64,000 bases of DNA. It comes from Verrucomicrobia subdivision 3 bacterium UBA693 (GTDB taxonomy: Bacteria; Verrucomicrobiota; Verrucomicrobiia; Limisphaerales; UBA8199). The translations under genes were made by a program, and so were the position numbers. The notes beneath the pieces were generated by a model that ran no database searches, was not told the origin of the DNA, and was given only the letters and a program-made list of their open reading frames with translations. The stretch lies in contig DBMR01000059.1 of assembly GCA_002298785.1 (NCBI GenBank), forward strand, positions 124,001 through 188,000, in the 5' to 3' direction. Numbering within the stretch: position 1 is the first letter of the stretch; every line of letters begins with the position of its first letter. Below are positions 1 to 8,490 of this stretch, one piece after another.

Positions 1-300
1 GCCGGTTGGTGGTAGGGATTCGATTTTTGCTGTGTTGGTTTTTGCCAAAGATCGGGGTGTTAGCGCCGGTAGATTGGTGTCGCGTCGTAGGATTCGCACC
101 GAGGTCGAATCTCTCGGCAAATTTGTGCGTGAGCTCGAGGTTTTTGAAGCGGGGGCCTCGGCTTCCGGTCGGCTGAGGGTCTTCCCCGCGTGCCACCAGA
201 ACCAGATCAATACGATCAGGCAAAACAGCACCAGCAGCCAAAGGTAGGTGGACCCGGCCTGGCCAAGCGATTCCTTCCGTTTGCTCTGGGTGCGGAACAC
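1..300 (-). CDS. Partial membrane-anchored protein, N-terminal 100 residues
   Basis: The minus strand is open from a stop near position 402 to the window edge. The only conventional start codon in that stretch is GTG at 300, so the gene runs off the left side. Residues 1-18 are short and basic (RTQSKRKE). Residues 19-36 form a strong membrane helix (YLWLLVLFCLIVLIWFWW). The rest is Ser/Thr/Pro/Arg-rich and looks like a disordered linker outside the membrane. No domain can be named because the body of the protein lies outside the window. It is transcribed divergently from the oxidoreductase at 578. No good ribosome binding site precedes the GTG. The helix and the open frame are seen directly; the reality of the gene and its start are inferred. 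Confidence 0.55.
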   Translation of the reverse strand, partial: MFRTQSKRKESLGQAGSTYLWLLVLFCLIVLIWFWWHAGKTLSRPEAEAPASKTSSSRTNLPRDSTSVRILRRDTNLPALTPRSLAKTNTAKIESLPPTG

Positions 301-577
301 GCCCTGATTAAGCCGGGTTCGGCCTCCGCAATCAATACCGGAACGGACCGAGCGGAAGGAAGACCTTGCCTGCGGTGACCGTGCACGGATGAACCTTGGC
401 TAGGGAAAACGTTGCCGAGGGAAGAACTCGACTAAACCGCTTGCGAACGGGTGGCTATTTTACAACAATCGGTATGCCGGTAGTAATCGTGCATGCACCG
501 GCGCCCGGCCGGGCTAAGGCCATGGACGCGTAAGTGATCCATTTTGAGCGTATACTAACTAACCTAAGATCGTAAAA

Positions 578-1978
578 ATGAAAGACACACCAAAAGCTAC
601 TCCATTTACCCGCCGTGATTTTATTCGGCGCAGTGCGCTCGCGGCCGGAACCGCGGCGATGTATTTCCCATACGTGGGGCGTGTGCTCGGCGCCAATGAC
701 CGCATCAACATCGCCTGCGTGGGTGTTGGCGGCAAAGGCGACAGTGACAGTTCCGACGCTGGCAAGAACGGCGGCAACATTATCGGGCTGTGCGATGTCG
801 ATCAAAATACTCTAAACAAGAAAGCGCAGCAGTTCTCAGGGGCCCGGAAGTTCCAGGATTATCGCCGCATGTTCGATGAGATCGGCAAGGACATCGACGC
901 GGTGACCGTCTCGACTCCGGACCATAACCATGGGGGAGCGGCCATTCGGGCCATGAAGCTCGGCAAACATGTATTCTGTCAGAAGCCGCTGACGCAAAAC
1001 GTGGCGGAGGCCCGGGAGATGCGGCAGTTGGCCAAAGATAAGAAGCTGGCCACTCAGATGGGCAACCAGGGCAGCGCCGAATCGGGGCTCCGTCGCGCAG
1101 TCGAGGTCGTCCAAGCGGGTGTCATTGGCAAGCCGTTGGAACTGCATGTCTGGACTAACCGCCCGGTCTGGCCGCAAGGGCTCGACCGTCCGGCGGGATC
1201 GGACCCGGTTCCCGATACGCTCAACTGGGATTGCTGGCTCGGACCGGCAGCCAATCGGCCTTTCAAGAAAGACGTTTACCACACCTTCAAATGGCGTGGT
1301 TGGTACGATTTTGGGACCGGCGCCCTGGGCGATATGGCGTGTCATACGGTGAACATGCCGTTCCGCGCCCTCAAGTTGGGCTTCCCGGATGTCGTGGAAT
1401 GCGAAATGGCGTCCAAGATCTACGCCGAAACGTTCCCGAAGACCGCGCGGATCCGCTTTGAATTCCCGGAACGCGAAGGCCTGCCGCCGCTCAAATTCTG
1501 GTGGTATGACGGAAATCCCAACGACGCGCTCAAACCCATCCGTCCGACCGCCGAAGCAACGCACGAAATCGTCACCACGATGGGCAAGTTGCCGGAAGCG
1601 GGTGCGCTCATCATCGGTGAGAAGGGCAAGCTCTTTTCACCCGACGACTACGGCGCTCGTTTCTTCCTGGCCATGAAGGGGCAGGACGAGATGACCCCGG
1701 GCGACAACCATGATGCCTGCAAGAATGTGGCACAGACGATCCCCCGCTCCCCGGGGCACATGAAGGAATGGTTCGAGATGATGAAGAACGGCACTCCCGC
1801 TTACTCGAACTTCGACATCGCGGCTTATCTGACCGAGATCATTCTACTGGGCTGCATCGCGCTGCGCGTGGGCGAAGGCGTGCGCATGGAGTGGGATGGG
1901 CCCAACATGAGATCCAAGAACCTCCCGGAAGCGGAGAAGTTCGTCAAACGGCAGAACCGTGAGGGTTGGACCGCGTAA
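578..1978 (+). CDS. Tat-exported Gfo/Idh/MocA family oxidoreductase
   Basis: This 466-residue protein belongs to the NAD(P)-dependent Gfo/Idh/MocA sugar dehydrogenase family. The N-terminus holds a twin-arginine signal (TRRDFIRRSAL followed by a short hydrophobic stretch), so it is probably folded in the cytoplasm and exported with its cofactor bound. A Rossmann fold follows from about residue 42 (INIACVGVGGKGD), then the family motif CQKPLTQN near residue 135 with the conserved Lys-Pro. The C-terminal half is the usual alpha/beta substrate domain. Length and layout match the many Tat-tagged paralogues of Verrucomicrobiota and Planctomycetes. It starts a run with the next two genes (gaps of 15 and 5 bp). 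The exact sugar substrate cannot be read from the sequence. Confidence 0.9.
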   Translation: MKDTPKATPFTRRDFIRRSALAAGTAAMYFPYVGRVLGANDRINIACVGVGGKGDSDSSDAGKNGGNIIGLCDVDQNTLNKKAQQFSGARKFQDYRRMFDEIGKDIDAVTVSTPDHNHGGAAIRAMKLGKHVFCQKPLTQNVAEAREMRQLAKDKKLATQMGNQGSAESGLRRAVEVVQAGVIGKPLELHVWTNRPVWPQGLDRPAGSDPVPDTLNWDCWLGPAANRPFKKDVYHTFKWRGWYDFGTGALGDMACHTVNMPFRALKLGFPDVVECEMASKIYAETFPKTARIRFEFPEREGLPPLKFWWYDGNPNDALKPIRPTAEATHEIVTTMGKLPEAGALIIGEKGKLFSPDDYGARFFLAMKGQDEMTPGDNHDACKNVAQTIPRSPGHMKEWFEMMKNGTPAYSNFDIAAYLTEIILLGCIALRVGEGVRMEWDGPNMRSKNLPEAEKFVKRQNREGWTA

Positions 1979-1993
1979 CATTAGTTATCAAGA

Positions 1994-2776
1994 ATGTACC
2001 AGGTAATTTTGGCCCTGGCGCTGACCGTCACTTCTTTAATGGCCCAGACAGCGCCGGGCCAAAACCCCACCAACAACCCGGCCGCCGCCGCTTCCGGCGC
2101 GCGCGACGTGGTTTCGCTCCCAGGCGGATTCGAGATTGCGATCGATACCACCGATACTCCCGACCTGACCACTTGGACGCGGGAGAATTTGATACCGATG
2201 ACCCGCCACTGGTATCCCAAGCTGGTCAAGCTGTTGGCGAGCGAAGGCTTTGACGCGCCGAAACAGCTAACGGTGACATTCAAAGCCGGTATGGACGGGG
2301 TCGCCGCCACGAGTGGGACCAACATTTCCTGTGCGGCGCGCTGGATGCGGCAGGAGTTGAACGGGGAGGCCGTGGGCAGCATTTTCCACGAATACGTTCA
2401 TGTGGTGCAAAGCTACGGGCATGCGCGGGCACGGGGCGGCCACCGAAACCCCGGTTGGCTGGTGGAAGGTCTGGCGGATTATCTCCGCTGGTTCCTTTAC
2501 GAGCCGGAGAGTCGCGGCGCCGAGATCGGCAAGCGCGGGTTGGCGCGTGCTCGATTTGACGGGAGTTACCGGGTTACCGGCAATTTCCTCAACTGGGCAA
2601 CTGTGAACTACCACCGGGATCTTCCCTATAAACTGAATGCTGCGATGCGGGAAGGAGTTTACTCGGAGGAACTGTGGGCTGAGATCACCGGCCACCCGTT
2701 GTCCGAGTTGGGAGAGCTTTGGAAGACGACGTTAGAGAAGAAAGTGGCTAACGAGACGAAATCTCAACCCGAGTAG
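1994..2776 (+). CDS. Secreted basic-secretory-protein (BSP) family putative metallopeptidase
   Basis: A protein of 260 residues with a cleavable signal peptide (about residues 1-17, ending LMAQ) and a Pro/Ala-rich spacer. The core resembles the basic secretory protein family first described in plants. The zinc-peptidase signature HEYVHVVQ lies near residue 136, and PGWLVEGLADYLRW near residue 155 supplies the downstream acidic residue typical of this fold (the EGxADY motif). The length is usual for the family. It sits 15 bp after the oxidoreductase and 5 bp before the esterase, so the three are probably co-transcribed. Proteolysis is inferred from the motif; the substrate is unknown. Confidence 0.85.
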   Translation: MYQVILALALTVTSLMAQTAPGQNPTNNPAAAASGARDVVSLPGGFEIAIDTTDTPDLTTWTRENLIPMTRHWYPKLVKLLASEGFDAPKQLTVTFKAGMDGVAATSGTNISCAARWMRQELNGEAVGSIFHEYVHVVQSYGHARARGGHRNPGWLVEGLADYLRWFLYEPESRGAEIGKRGLARARFDGSYRVTGNFLNWATVNYHRDLPYKLNAAMREGVYSEELWAEITGHPLSELGELWKTTLEKKVANETKSQPE

Positions 2777-2781
2777 TCAGC

Positions 2782-4146
2782 ATGGAAGCAGACATCGCGG
2801 GCGGTATCGGCTCTGCCAGGGAAGAACCTCCTAGCCGTTTCCCGAGCCGGTGGTCGTGGTGCCTGCTGGCCTTCCTGTCAATTCTCGTCACTCCAGGTCT
2901 TTGTTTTGCCCAAGCCGGCCTGGCCGTGGCGGCAAGCCATCGGGACGCGGTCTATCAATTGGGGGAGACTATTGAATGGAGCGTTCAGGCTACCAACGGT
3001 AACGTCGCTGGTGCGGAAGTGGTTTACACCGTCAAAAAGGGCGGATTGACCGTGATCAAGGAGGGTAAGCTGGATTTGGCTGGGGGACGTGAATTGATTC
3101 GAATGCCTGCATCCGAGCCTGGCACCCTGCTTTTGGAGGTCAAAGCCCAGGGGACGAATAACCAAAAACTGCGCGAATTGGCGGCGGCCGTGATTGCCCC
3201 CGCACAGATTCGATCGGCCCATGCCCGTCCAGCTGATTTCGACAAGTTCTGGAAGGCAAAACTGAAGGAGTTGTCGAAAGTTCCCGCGAACTCACAATTG
3301 GTCCCGGGAGTGTCGGAACGGGAGGGGATCGATTATTGGCAAATCTCGATGGATAACATTCGGGGCTCGCAAATTCGGGGGCAGTTGGCGCGTCCTGCTG
3401 GTCGTGGAAAGCTACCGGCGCTGCTGGTCGTTCAGTGGGCTGGGGTCTATGGCCTGCAAAAAGCTTGGATTAACGACCGCGCCGCTGCCGGTTGGCTGGT
3501 GCTGAACATCAACGCGCACGATTTGCCGATCGACCAGCCGCCGGCGTTTTACGAGGAACAATTCAAGGGGCCGTTGAAGGATTATTGGGCCATCGGCAAT
3601 GACGACAGAGACCAGAGTTATTTTTTGCGGATGTACCTTTCCTGCTACCGGGCGGCGCAATACCTGGTAGAGCGCAGGGATTGGGATGGGAAGACACTGG
3701 TGGTGATGGGCACCAGCCAGGGCGGACAGCAAGCGTTGATGACTGCTGGATTCCATCCCCGAATCACCGCCGCAGTGGCTAATGTGCCGGCGGGCTGCGA
3801 TCTGGCAGGACCGGAAGTTGGACGCAGCCCCGGTTGGCCCGGTTGGTATTACAGGACCGCAGGGAAAGACCCAGTGAAGGTGGTGGAGACGAGCCGCTAT
3901 TACGATGTCGTGAATTTTGCCACGCGCATCAAGTGTCCAGTATTGGTCGGCGTGGGTTTGGTGGATGAAACCTGTCCCCCCGAAGGGATACTCGCCGCCA
4001 TGAACCAGATCAAAGGCCAAAAGGAAGTGGTGTTACTGCCGCAATCGGATCACCAGGGAAGGAACAACACGCACCAAGCCTTCAACGACCGGTCCGCGGT
4101 ATGGTTGGCGGCACTGGTAAAGGGGCAGGGGATCCCGCCCCGTTAA
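2782..4146 (+). CDS. Secreted acetylxylan esterase (AXE1 family)
   Basis: A 454-residue alpha/beta hydrolase of the acetylxylan esterase/cephalosporin C deacetylase type, expected to remove acetyl groups from xylan or related sugars. A signal peptide is visible at about residues 24-45 (WCLLAFLSILVTPGLCFAQA). Residues 45-140 look like a beta-sandwich domain, and the hydrolase domain follows. The nucleophile motif is GTSQGGQQ near residue 313. The acid and histidine are probably in GLVDETCPP and QSDHQGR near the C-terminus, with the usual spacing. The N-terminal 23 residues before the hydrophobic core are long, so a later start is possible. The stop lies 15 bp from the converging M28 gene. Confidence 0.85.
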   Translation: MEADIAGGIGSAREEPPSRFPSRWSWCLLAFLSILVTPGLCFAQAGLAVAASHRDAVYQLGETIEWSVQATNGNVAGAEVVYTVKKGGLTVIKEGKLDLAGGRELIRMPASEPGTLLLEVKAQGTNNQKLRELAAAVIAPAQIRSAHARPADFDKFWKAKLKELSKVPANSQLVPGVSEREGIDYWQISMDNIRGSQIRGQLARPAGRGKLPALLVVQWAGVYGLQKAWINDRAAAGWLVLNINAHDLPIDQPPAFYEEQFKGPLKDYWAIGNDDRDQSYFLRMYLSCYRAAQYLVERRDWDGKTLVVMGTSQGGQQALMTAGFHPRITAAVANVPAGCDLAGPEVGRSPGWPGWYYRTAGKDPVKVVETSRYYDVVNFATRIKCPVLVGVGLVDETCPPEGILAAMNQIKGQKEVVLLPQSDHQGRNNTHQAFNDRSAVWLAALVKGQGIPPR

Positions 4147-4161
4147 TCCAGTTTCGCAGCG

Positions 4162-5940
4162 CTATTCCGCGGTCTTCCGGGCAAGCTTTTCGTCAGCCAT
4201 GGCCGCATCATACACCATCGCGGCCAGAATGACCGAAGCTTGTCGGGCGTCCTCCGGAATGATGCGATCCAAGGTGTCCTGGTTGGAATGATGGGTGCGG
4301 CTGAAGTAGTCCAGCGGATCCTGAATAAATTGAAAACCCGGCAATCCAATCGCGTCGAAGGAGAGGTGGTCGGTGCCGGAGGTGTTGCCGGCGGAAATCG
4401 TCTCCGCACCGAGGTCCCGGAAAGGATCGAGCCATTGACGGAAGAGCGGGCGTAGCTTTTCGTTTCCCTGCAGGTAGATGCCACGAATCTGGCCAGCGCC
4501 GTTATCCACATTGAAATAGGCCGAGAACCGCCGGTATTCCCGGGTAGTCACCAACTTTTGACCACCGGTGGGCTTGGCTGCCGAGCGTGACTTGCGGTTC
4601 TGCTTATCACGCGGAGCAAGCAGGTCGTCGCTGTCTGGCGTCGCGTTTGTGTAATACCCAAAATGCCGCGTAACGTATGCCTTGGACCCGAGGAGGCCCT
4701 GTTCTTCTCCCGACCACAACGCGACCCGGATGGTGCGGCGCGGGTGCAGATTGAGGACTTTGATCAGACGCACGGCCTCCATCGCTTCTGCGGCCCCGAT
4801 GGCATTGTCTGTGGCGCCAGTGCCCGCATGCCAGGAATCCAAGTGTCCGCCAAGCATCACGACTTCGTCTTTGAGGTCGGTGCCCGGGATTTCCGCCACG
4901 GTGTTGTAGGACATCAGGTCCTTATCATTAAATGAGACGTTGAGCTCCACCGCCATCTTGAGGGGCACGTTTTGCTGGGCCAGGCGCACCAGCCGGTTGT
5001 AATCCTCCGTGGCCACAGTGATCTGTGGCGGGCAGGGTGGCGCGTTTGTTTGCCACGCCCGGGGGGCATTAGACATGCTCCCGCCGGCGGTGCGCGGCAG
5101 AAAAGCAGCTCCAACGAACAAAGAACCACCATCTCCCAACGAACTAGGGAATACTACGAGCGCCGCCGATTGCTCCTGCAGAAATGCCATAGTCCGGGCG
5201 CGCCTTCCCAAGTCAAAAGCGGGTGCGCTTTCCCCGGCGAAACGACTGGTGTTCGTGCTGATCCCCGCCGCATTGTTGGTCGGGGCATTGAGGCGTGTCG
5301 GGCGGGACGCGTTGGTGTCGAGCCGGGTCAGGGACTCGGTGGAGCGACCGCCGCGCGTGGCGCTTCCAGGATTCGCATTGGCCAGTCGCAGCAGGTTGGT
5401 CTCGGCCAGGCGAGTTGCCAAGGGCTCAAAGCGCGGCTTTATCTCGCGAACCGGGTTGGCGAGGACGATCTTGCCCGCCAATTGTCCTTTGAACTTCTCC
5501 AAGTCATTGGTGGAGGCGGTATTGAGATATACAACGTCTGCCAGCAGCGGCTGTTTCAATCCGGGACTCCAGGCATTGGGAGCCGCAATCAATGGAAACG
5601 AGTAGGGCTCAACGACCTGCGCGCTGAACCGTTTGAGGGTCCAGCCTCGGCCAAACGGACCCCAAGGCTCCAACTCTGCCTTCTCCAATCCCCATTTGCG
5701 CATTTCGTCCCGGGCCCATTCCGCCGCTCGCTTATGCTCCGGTGATCCCGTAAGCCTCGGGCCATTCACTTCTGTGAGATGGCTGACGATCTCCATTACC
5801 TTGGAACGGTTCAAGCCTTCTTCGCGAATTCGAGAGATGGCGTCGTTTGTCGCAGCCGGGCTGTAACTCGAGCCGATAGAACTAAGAGCGACTATGAGCG
5901 CGCAAACCGCTGGGCGCCTGGGAAAATGCTGGGGCCTCAT
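4162..5940 (-). CDS. Secreted M28 family zinc aminopeptidase
   Basis: A di-zinc M28 peptidase of 592 residues. I place the start at ATG 5940 because it gives a normal signal peptide (ending SSIGSSYSPAAT). An in-frame start at 6036 would add 32 residues with no function and run close to the start of the divergent GH43 gene. Metal-ligand motifs are present: GGHLDSWHAGTGATDNA (His and Asp), SGEEQGLLGS (the Glu pair), FNVDNGAGQ (Asp) and a late His in RTHHSNQDT. A protease-associated-like insertion carrying the FKGQLAGKIVL segment precedes the catalytic domain, together with a low-complexity Asn/Thr/Arg stretch. It probably trims peptides outside the cytoplasm. It converges on the esterase gene. 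Confidence 0.88.
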   Translation of the reverse strand: MRPQHFPRRPAVCALIVALSSIGSSYSPAATNDAISRIREEGLNRSKVMEIVSHLTEVNGPRLTGSPEHKRAAEWARDEMRKWGLEKAELEPWGPFGRGWTLKRFSAQVVEPYSFPLIAAPNAWSPGLKQPLLADVVYLNTASTNDLEKFKGQLAGKIVLANPVREIKPRFEPLATRLAETNLLRLANANPGSATRGGRSTESLTRLDTNASRPTRLNAPTNNAAGISTNTSRFAGESAPAFDLGRRARTMAFLQEQSAALVVFPSSLGDGGSLFVGAAFLPRTAGGSMSNAPRAWQTNAPPCPPQITVATEDYNRLVRLAQQNVPLKMAVELNVSFNDKDLMSYNTVAEIPGTDLKDEVVMLGGHLDSWHAGTGATDNAIGAAEAMEAVRLIKVLNLHPRRTIRVALWSGEEQGLLGSKAYVTRHFGYYTNATPDSDDLLAPRDKQNRKSRSAAKPTGGQKLVTTREYRRFSAYFNVDNGAGQIRGIYLQGNEKLRPLFRQWLDPFRDLGAETISAGNTSGTDHLSFDAIGLPGFQFIQDPLDYFSRTHHSNQDTLDRIIPEDARQASVILAAMVYDAAMADEKLARKTAE

Positions 5941-6065
5941 ATTGATGGCTGAGCAGCATGCAAGCCCGGCTCCGGTTAGGAAAGCAAAAACCGAAGTCAG
6001 ATTCGGGCGCTGAATGCACGATATCAGGCGTGACAAGTTTCGCGGTTTGTTTCGATACTGATGGT

Positions 6066-7019
6066 ATGCGACTGGCTGGCATTTTCTGCTTGGGATGGCT
6101 CTGGGTGCTGTCGGCTGCCGGAATGGAATATACCAACCCGGTAGTCCCGAAGGACTTTCCGGATCCTTCCGTCATCCGCGTGGGGAAAACCTACTGGGCC
6201 ACAGCCACGGGTTCGAGGTGGGCGCCGCATTTCCCGATAATGAAGTCCTCCGACCTGGTGCATTGGGAACGAGTTGGAGAAGTCTTTCCCAAAGCACCGG
6301 AATGGGCAGCGTCGAATTTTTGGGCGCCCGAAATTCAATCCTGGAAAGGGAAGTACTACGTTTATTACGTGGCGCGTCAGCGAGGTGGTCCGCTCGCTGT
6401 GGCGGTGGCAGTGGCCGATGAACCGCAAGGTCCATATGTCGACCAGGGTGTGATTGTGAGCCAGGAAGTCGGGTCGATCGATCCGGTGGCGGCTGATGAC
6501 GAATCCGGGCAGCGCTACCTGATCTGGAAGGATGACGGCAATAGTCGTGGCCAGCCGACCTTCCTCTGGGCCTCCAAACTGAACGAGGACGGCACCCGAC
6601 TGGCGGGACCGCACGTGGCGTTGTTTCGAAATGACGCACCCTGGGAGGGCGGAGTAGTAGAAGGGCCCTTTGTGGTGAAGCATGACGATCAGTTTTACCT
6701 GTTTTACTCGGGCCATGGCTGCTGCGGACCGGGTTGCCGATACGCGCTCGGGGTGGCGCGGTCCAAGAAGCTCCTGGGACCATGGGAGAAGTGTCCGGCC
6801 AATCCAATTCTGGCTGCCAACGACGATTGGAGGTGTCCGGGGCACGGCAGCATTGTGCAAGACGAGTCGGGGCGCGAGTGGCTGTTGTACCATGCGTATG
6901 CGGCCAAGCCCTCCGCCGAGCGGGGGCGGCAGGGCCTGCTGGATGAAATAAAGTGGGGTGCCGACGGTTGGCCAGTGATCAATGGAGGACATGGGCCCAG
7001 CACCAGGGGGCAGCGCTGA
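6066..7019 (+). CDS. Secreted glycoside hydrolase family 43 protein
   Basis: A five-bladed beta-propeller glycosidase of 318 residues; characterised GH43 enzymes mostly act on arabinose or xylose side chains. The start at ATG 6066 gives a short signal peptide (MRLAGIFCLGWLWVLSAAG). An upstream in-frame start at 5958 adds a hydrophilic tail and would overlap the start region of the M28 gene. The three acidic residues of the family are visible: Asp33 in DFPDPSVI (base), Asp in SIDPVAADD (pKa modulator) and Glu in VVEGPFVV (acid). The length indicates a single catalytic domain without a binding module. It is divergent from the M28 peptidase. The sugar specificity is not determined by the sequence. 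Confidence 0.88.
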   Translation: MRLAGIFCLGWLWVLSAAGMEYTNPVVPKDFPDPSVIRVGKTYWATATGSRWAPHFPIMKSSDLVHWERVGEVFPKAPEWAASNFWAPEIQSWKGKYYVYYVARQRGGPLAVAVAVADEPQGPYVDQGVIVSQEVGSIDPVAADDESGQRYLIWKDDGNSRGQPTFLWASKLNEDGTRLAGPHVALFRNDAPWEGGVVEGPFVVKHDDQFYLFYSGHGCCGPGCRYALGVARSKKLLGPWEKCPANPILAANDDWRCPGHGSIVQDESGREWLLYHAYAAKPSAERGRQGLLDEIKWGADGWPVINGGHGPSTRGQR

Positions 7020-7089
7020 CCGGCACTCCTGGCTTGACCTTCCTGGCGCCAAGTTGGATTTTAGGCATTAACAAACTCTGATCGTAGGT

Positions 7090-8061
7090 ATGTATAAAAT
7101 CATCGGCGGAGATAAAAAGGAATACGGCCCGGTCGACGCTCAGCAGCTAAGGCGGTGGTTCACCGAGGGGCGGGTGAATGGGCAAACCCTGGTGCAAGGA
7201 CCGAATTCGACAGAATGGCGGCCGCTGGAAACCTTTCCTGAATTGGCACCAATCGCCACCGAAGCAGTTCCCCCGGTGGCCCCGGCGATGGCGCCTGCCA
7301 CCGCTACCGCCTCGACTGGAGCCAGTTTGCCGGATAACGACTACGACCTGGATATTGGCGGCTGTGTCAGCACTGCCTGGGATATATGGAAGAGGAATTT
7401 CGGCCTGCTCCTCAGCGGCGTGCTGGTGTTCATGCTGGTGCAATTGGGCCTGGGTTTGTTGGGTCAGATTCCTATTCTTGGACTGATTTTCACGGCCGCG
7501 AGCATTATCCTGGGTGGAGTGTTTATGGGGGGGCTTTATTACTTTCTGCTGCGCGTCGTTCGCGGCGAACTCGCGGATATTGGTGACATATTTGCCGGGT
7601 TCCGAATAAACGTCGGCCATTTGATCCTGGTGAACCTTGTGGAGATACTCCTGATCGCCGTCGCGGCACTGCCGGGGTTGCTGATTGCCGGGGTGGGCAT
7701 TTTCATGAAGTTGAAATGGCATGAGACAGGGCCAGTTTTCGTGGTCCTGGTGGTATTGGGGGGGCTGGTGGCGTTGATTCCGACGATCTATCTTCGAGTG
7801 TGCTGGCTTTACGCGGTCCCCCTTGTAATTGATAAGGGCATGGATTTTTGGCCGGCATTGGGTTACAGCCGGCAAATGGTTTCCAAGCATTGGTGGCCGG
7901 TGTTTGGGCTGTTGATTGTAACCAGCCTGATCAACATTGCCGGGTTGCTGCTGTGCTGCATCGGTATTTTTGCCAGTACCCCGTTGGCCTTTGCCGCCCT
8001 GGCTTGCGGATACGAGAGAATCTTCAATGGCCGAACCGCGTCCACCACAGTTACCCCTTAG
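7090..8061 (+). CDS. GYF_2 domain membrane protein
   Basis: The first 50 or so residues form a GYF_2 domain (GGDKKEYGPVDAQQLRRWF, then the GRVNGQTLV segment and a conserved Trp), a small fold thought to bind peptides or proteins on the cytoplasmic side. A Pro/Ala-rich linker follows to about residue 75. The remainder (about 95-315) has five or six membrane helices. The layout matches the GYF_2 plus multi-helix membrane proteins common in Verrucomicrobiota and Planctomycetes. The start has a possible ribosome binding site (GTAGGT directly upstream). The end overlaps the next gene by 35 bp, which suggests coupled translation. The biological role is unknown. Confidence 0.8.
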   Translation: MYKIIGGDKKEYGPVDAQQLRRWFTEGRVNGQTLVQGPNSTEWRPLETFPELAPIATEAVPPVAPAMAPATATASTGASLPDNDYDLDIGGCVSTAWDIWKRNFGLLLSGVLVFMLVQLGLGLLGQIPILGLIFTAASIILGGVFMGGLYYFLLRVVRGELADIGDIFAGFRINVGHLILVNLVEILLIAVAALPGLLIAGVGIFMKLKWHETGPVFVVLVVLGGLVALIPTIYLRVCWLYAVPLVIDKGMDFWPALGYSRQMVSKHWWPVFGLLIVTSLINIAGLLLCCIGIFASTPLAFAALACGYERIFNGRTASTTVTP

Positions 8062-8413
8062 CCGGACCAAGGCGCGCAATTGCGCGTTCTTGAATCAGTT
8101 GGGCACCCCTGGTTTGGGATCGCTCCTGGCCGGGCGCATCCTGGTGGGTATCGGCCAGCTCCTGCTGGCCATTGCTGGTTTCGGTTTTATTGTCGCCTGG
8201 TTCGCCATCACCATCATTCGCTTCTACCGAATGATGGAGCTGAATTCGGAGGTGGCCGGCGCTTCACCGATCGGGCTGGGCATTTGCGGTGCGGCGTTGT
8301 TCATCGTCGCCTGGCTCTGGTCCTTGGTCACCAGCATCTCGTTGCTGCGCCATGCGACAGAGCCATCCCTGAACCCGCCCGTCCCGCCCGGCAGTGACGA
8401 CGATATCCGCTGA
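8027..8413 (+). CDS. Small multi-helix membrane protein, TM2-like
   Basis: A 128-residue membrane protein. I chose ATG 8027 because the longer reading from 7937 would only translate the alternative frame of the preceding gene. After a short hydrophilic head, the segment NQLGTPGLGSLLAGR followed by hydrophobic residues resembles the entry into a TM2-type helix pair. A further hydrophobic block lies near residues 83-107. The C-terminus is Pro-rich and acidic (ending GSDDDIR). The 35-bp overlap with the GYF_2 gene and the shared membrane location suggest that the two products act together, which is an inference. No enzymatic motif is visible. Confidence 0.7.
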   Translation: MAEPRPPQLPLSRTKARNCAFLNQLGTPGLGSLLAGRILVGIGQLLLAIAGFGFIVAWFAITIIRFYRMMELNSEVAGASPIGLGICGAALFIVAWLWSLVTSISLLRHATEPSLNPPVPPGSDDDIR

Positions 8414-8490
8414 GGGCTTGCTTAAAGCAGCCGAATCACAGAGTGATTTGCTTGCGATGCGCGGCCGCCTCACCATATTAGAACGTGGAC

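Noticed and set aside
551..556. TATACT -10 box for the first oxidoreductase gene
   Set aside because: It lies about 22 bp from the ATG and has no matching -35 sequence at a usual distance.
836..1564. Long minus-strand frame inside the oxidoreductase gene
   Set aside because: It is a shadow of the high-GC coding strand; the plus-strand protein has a clear family match.
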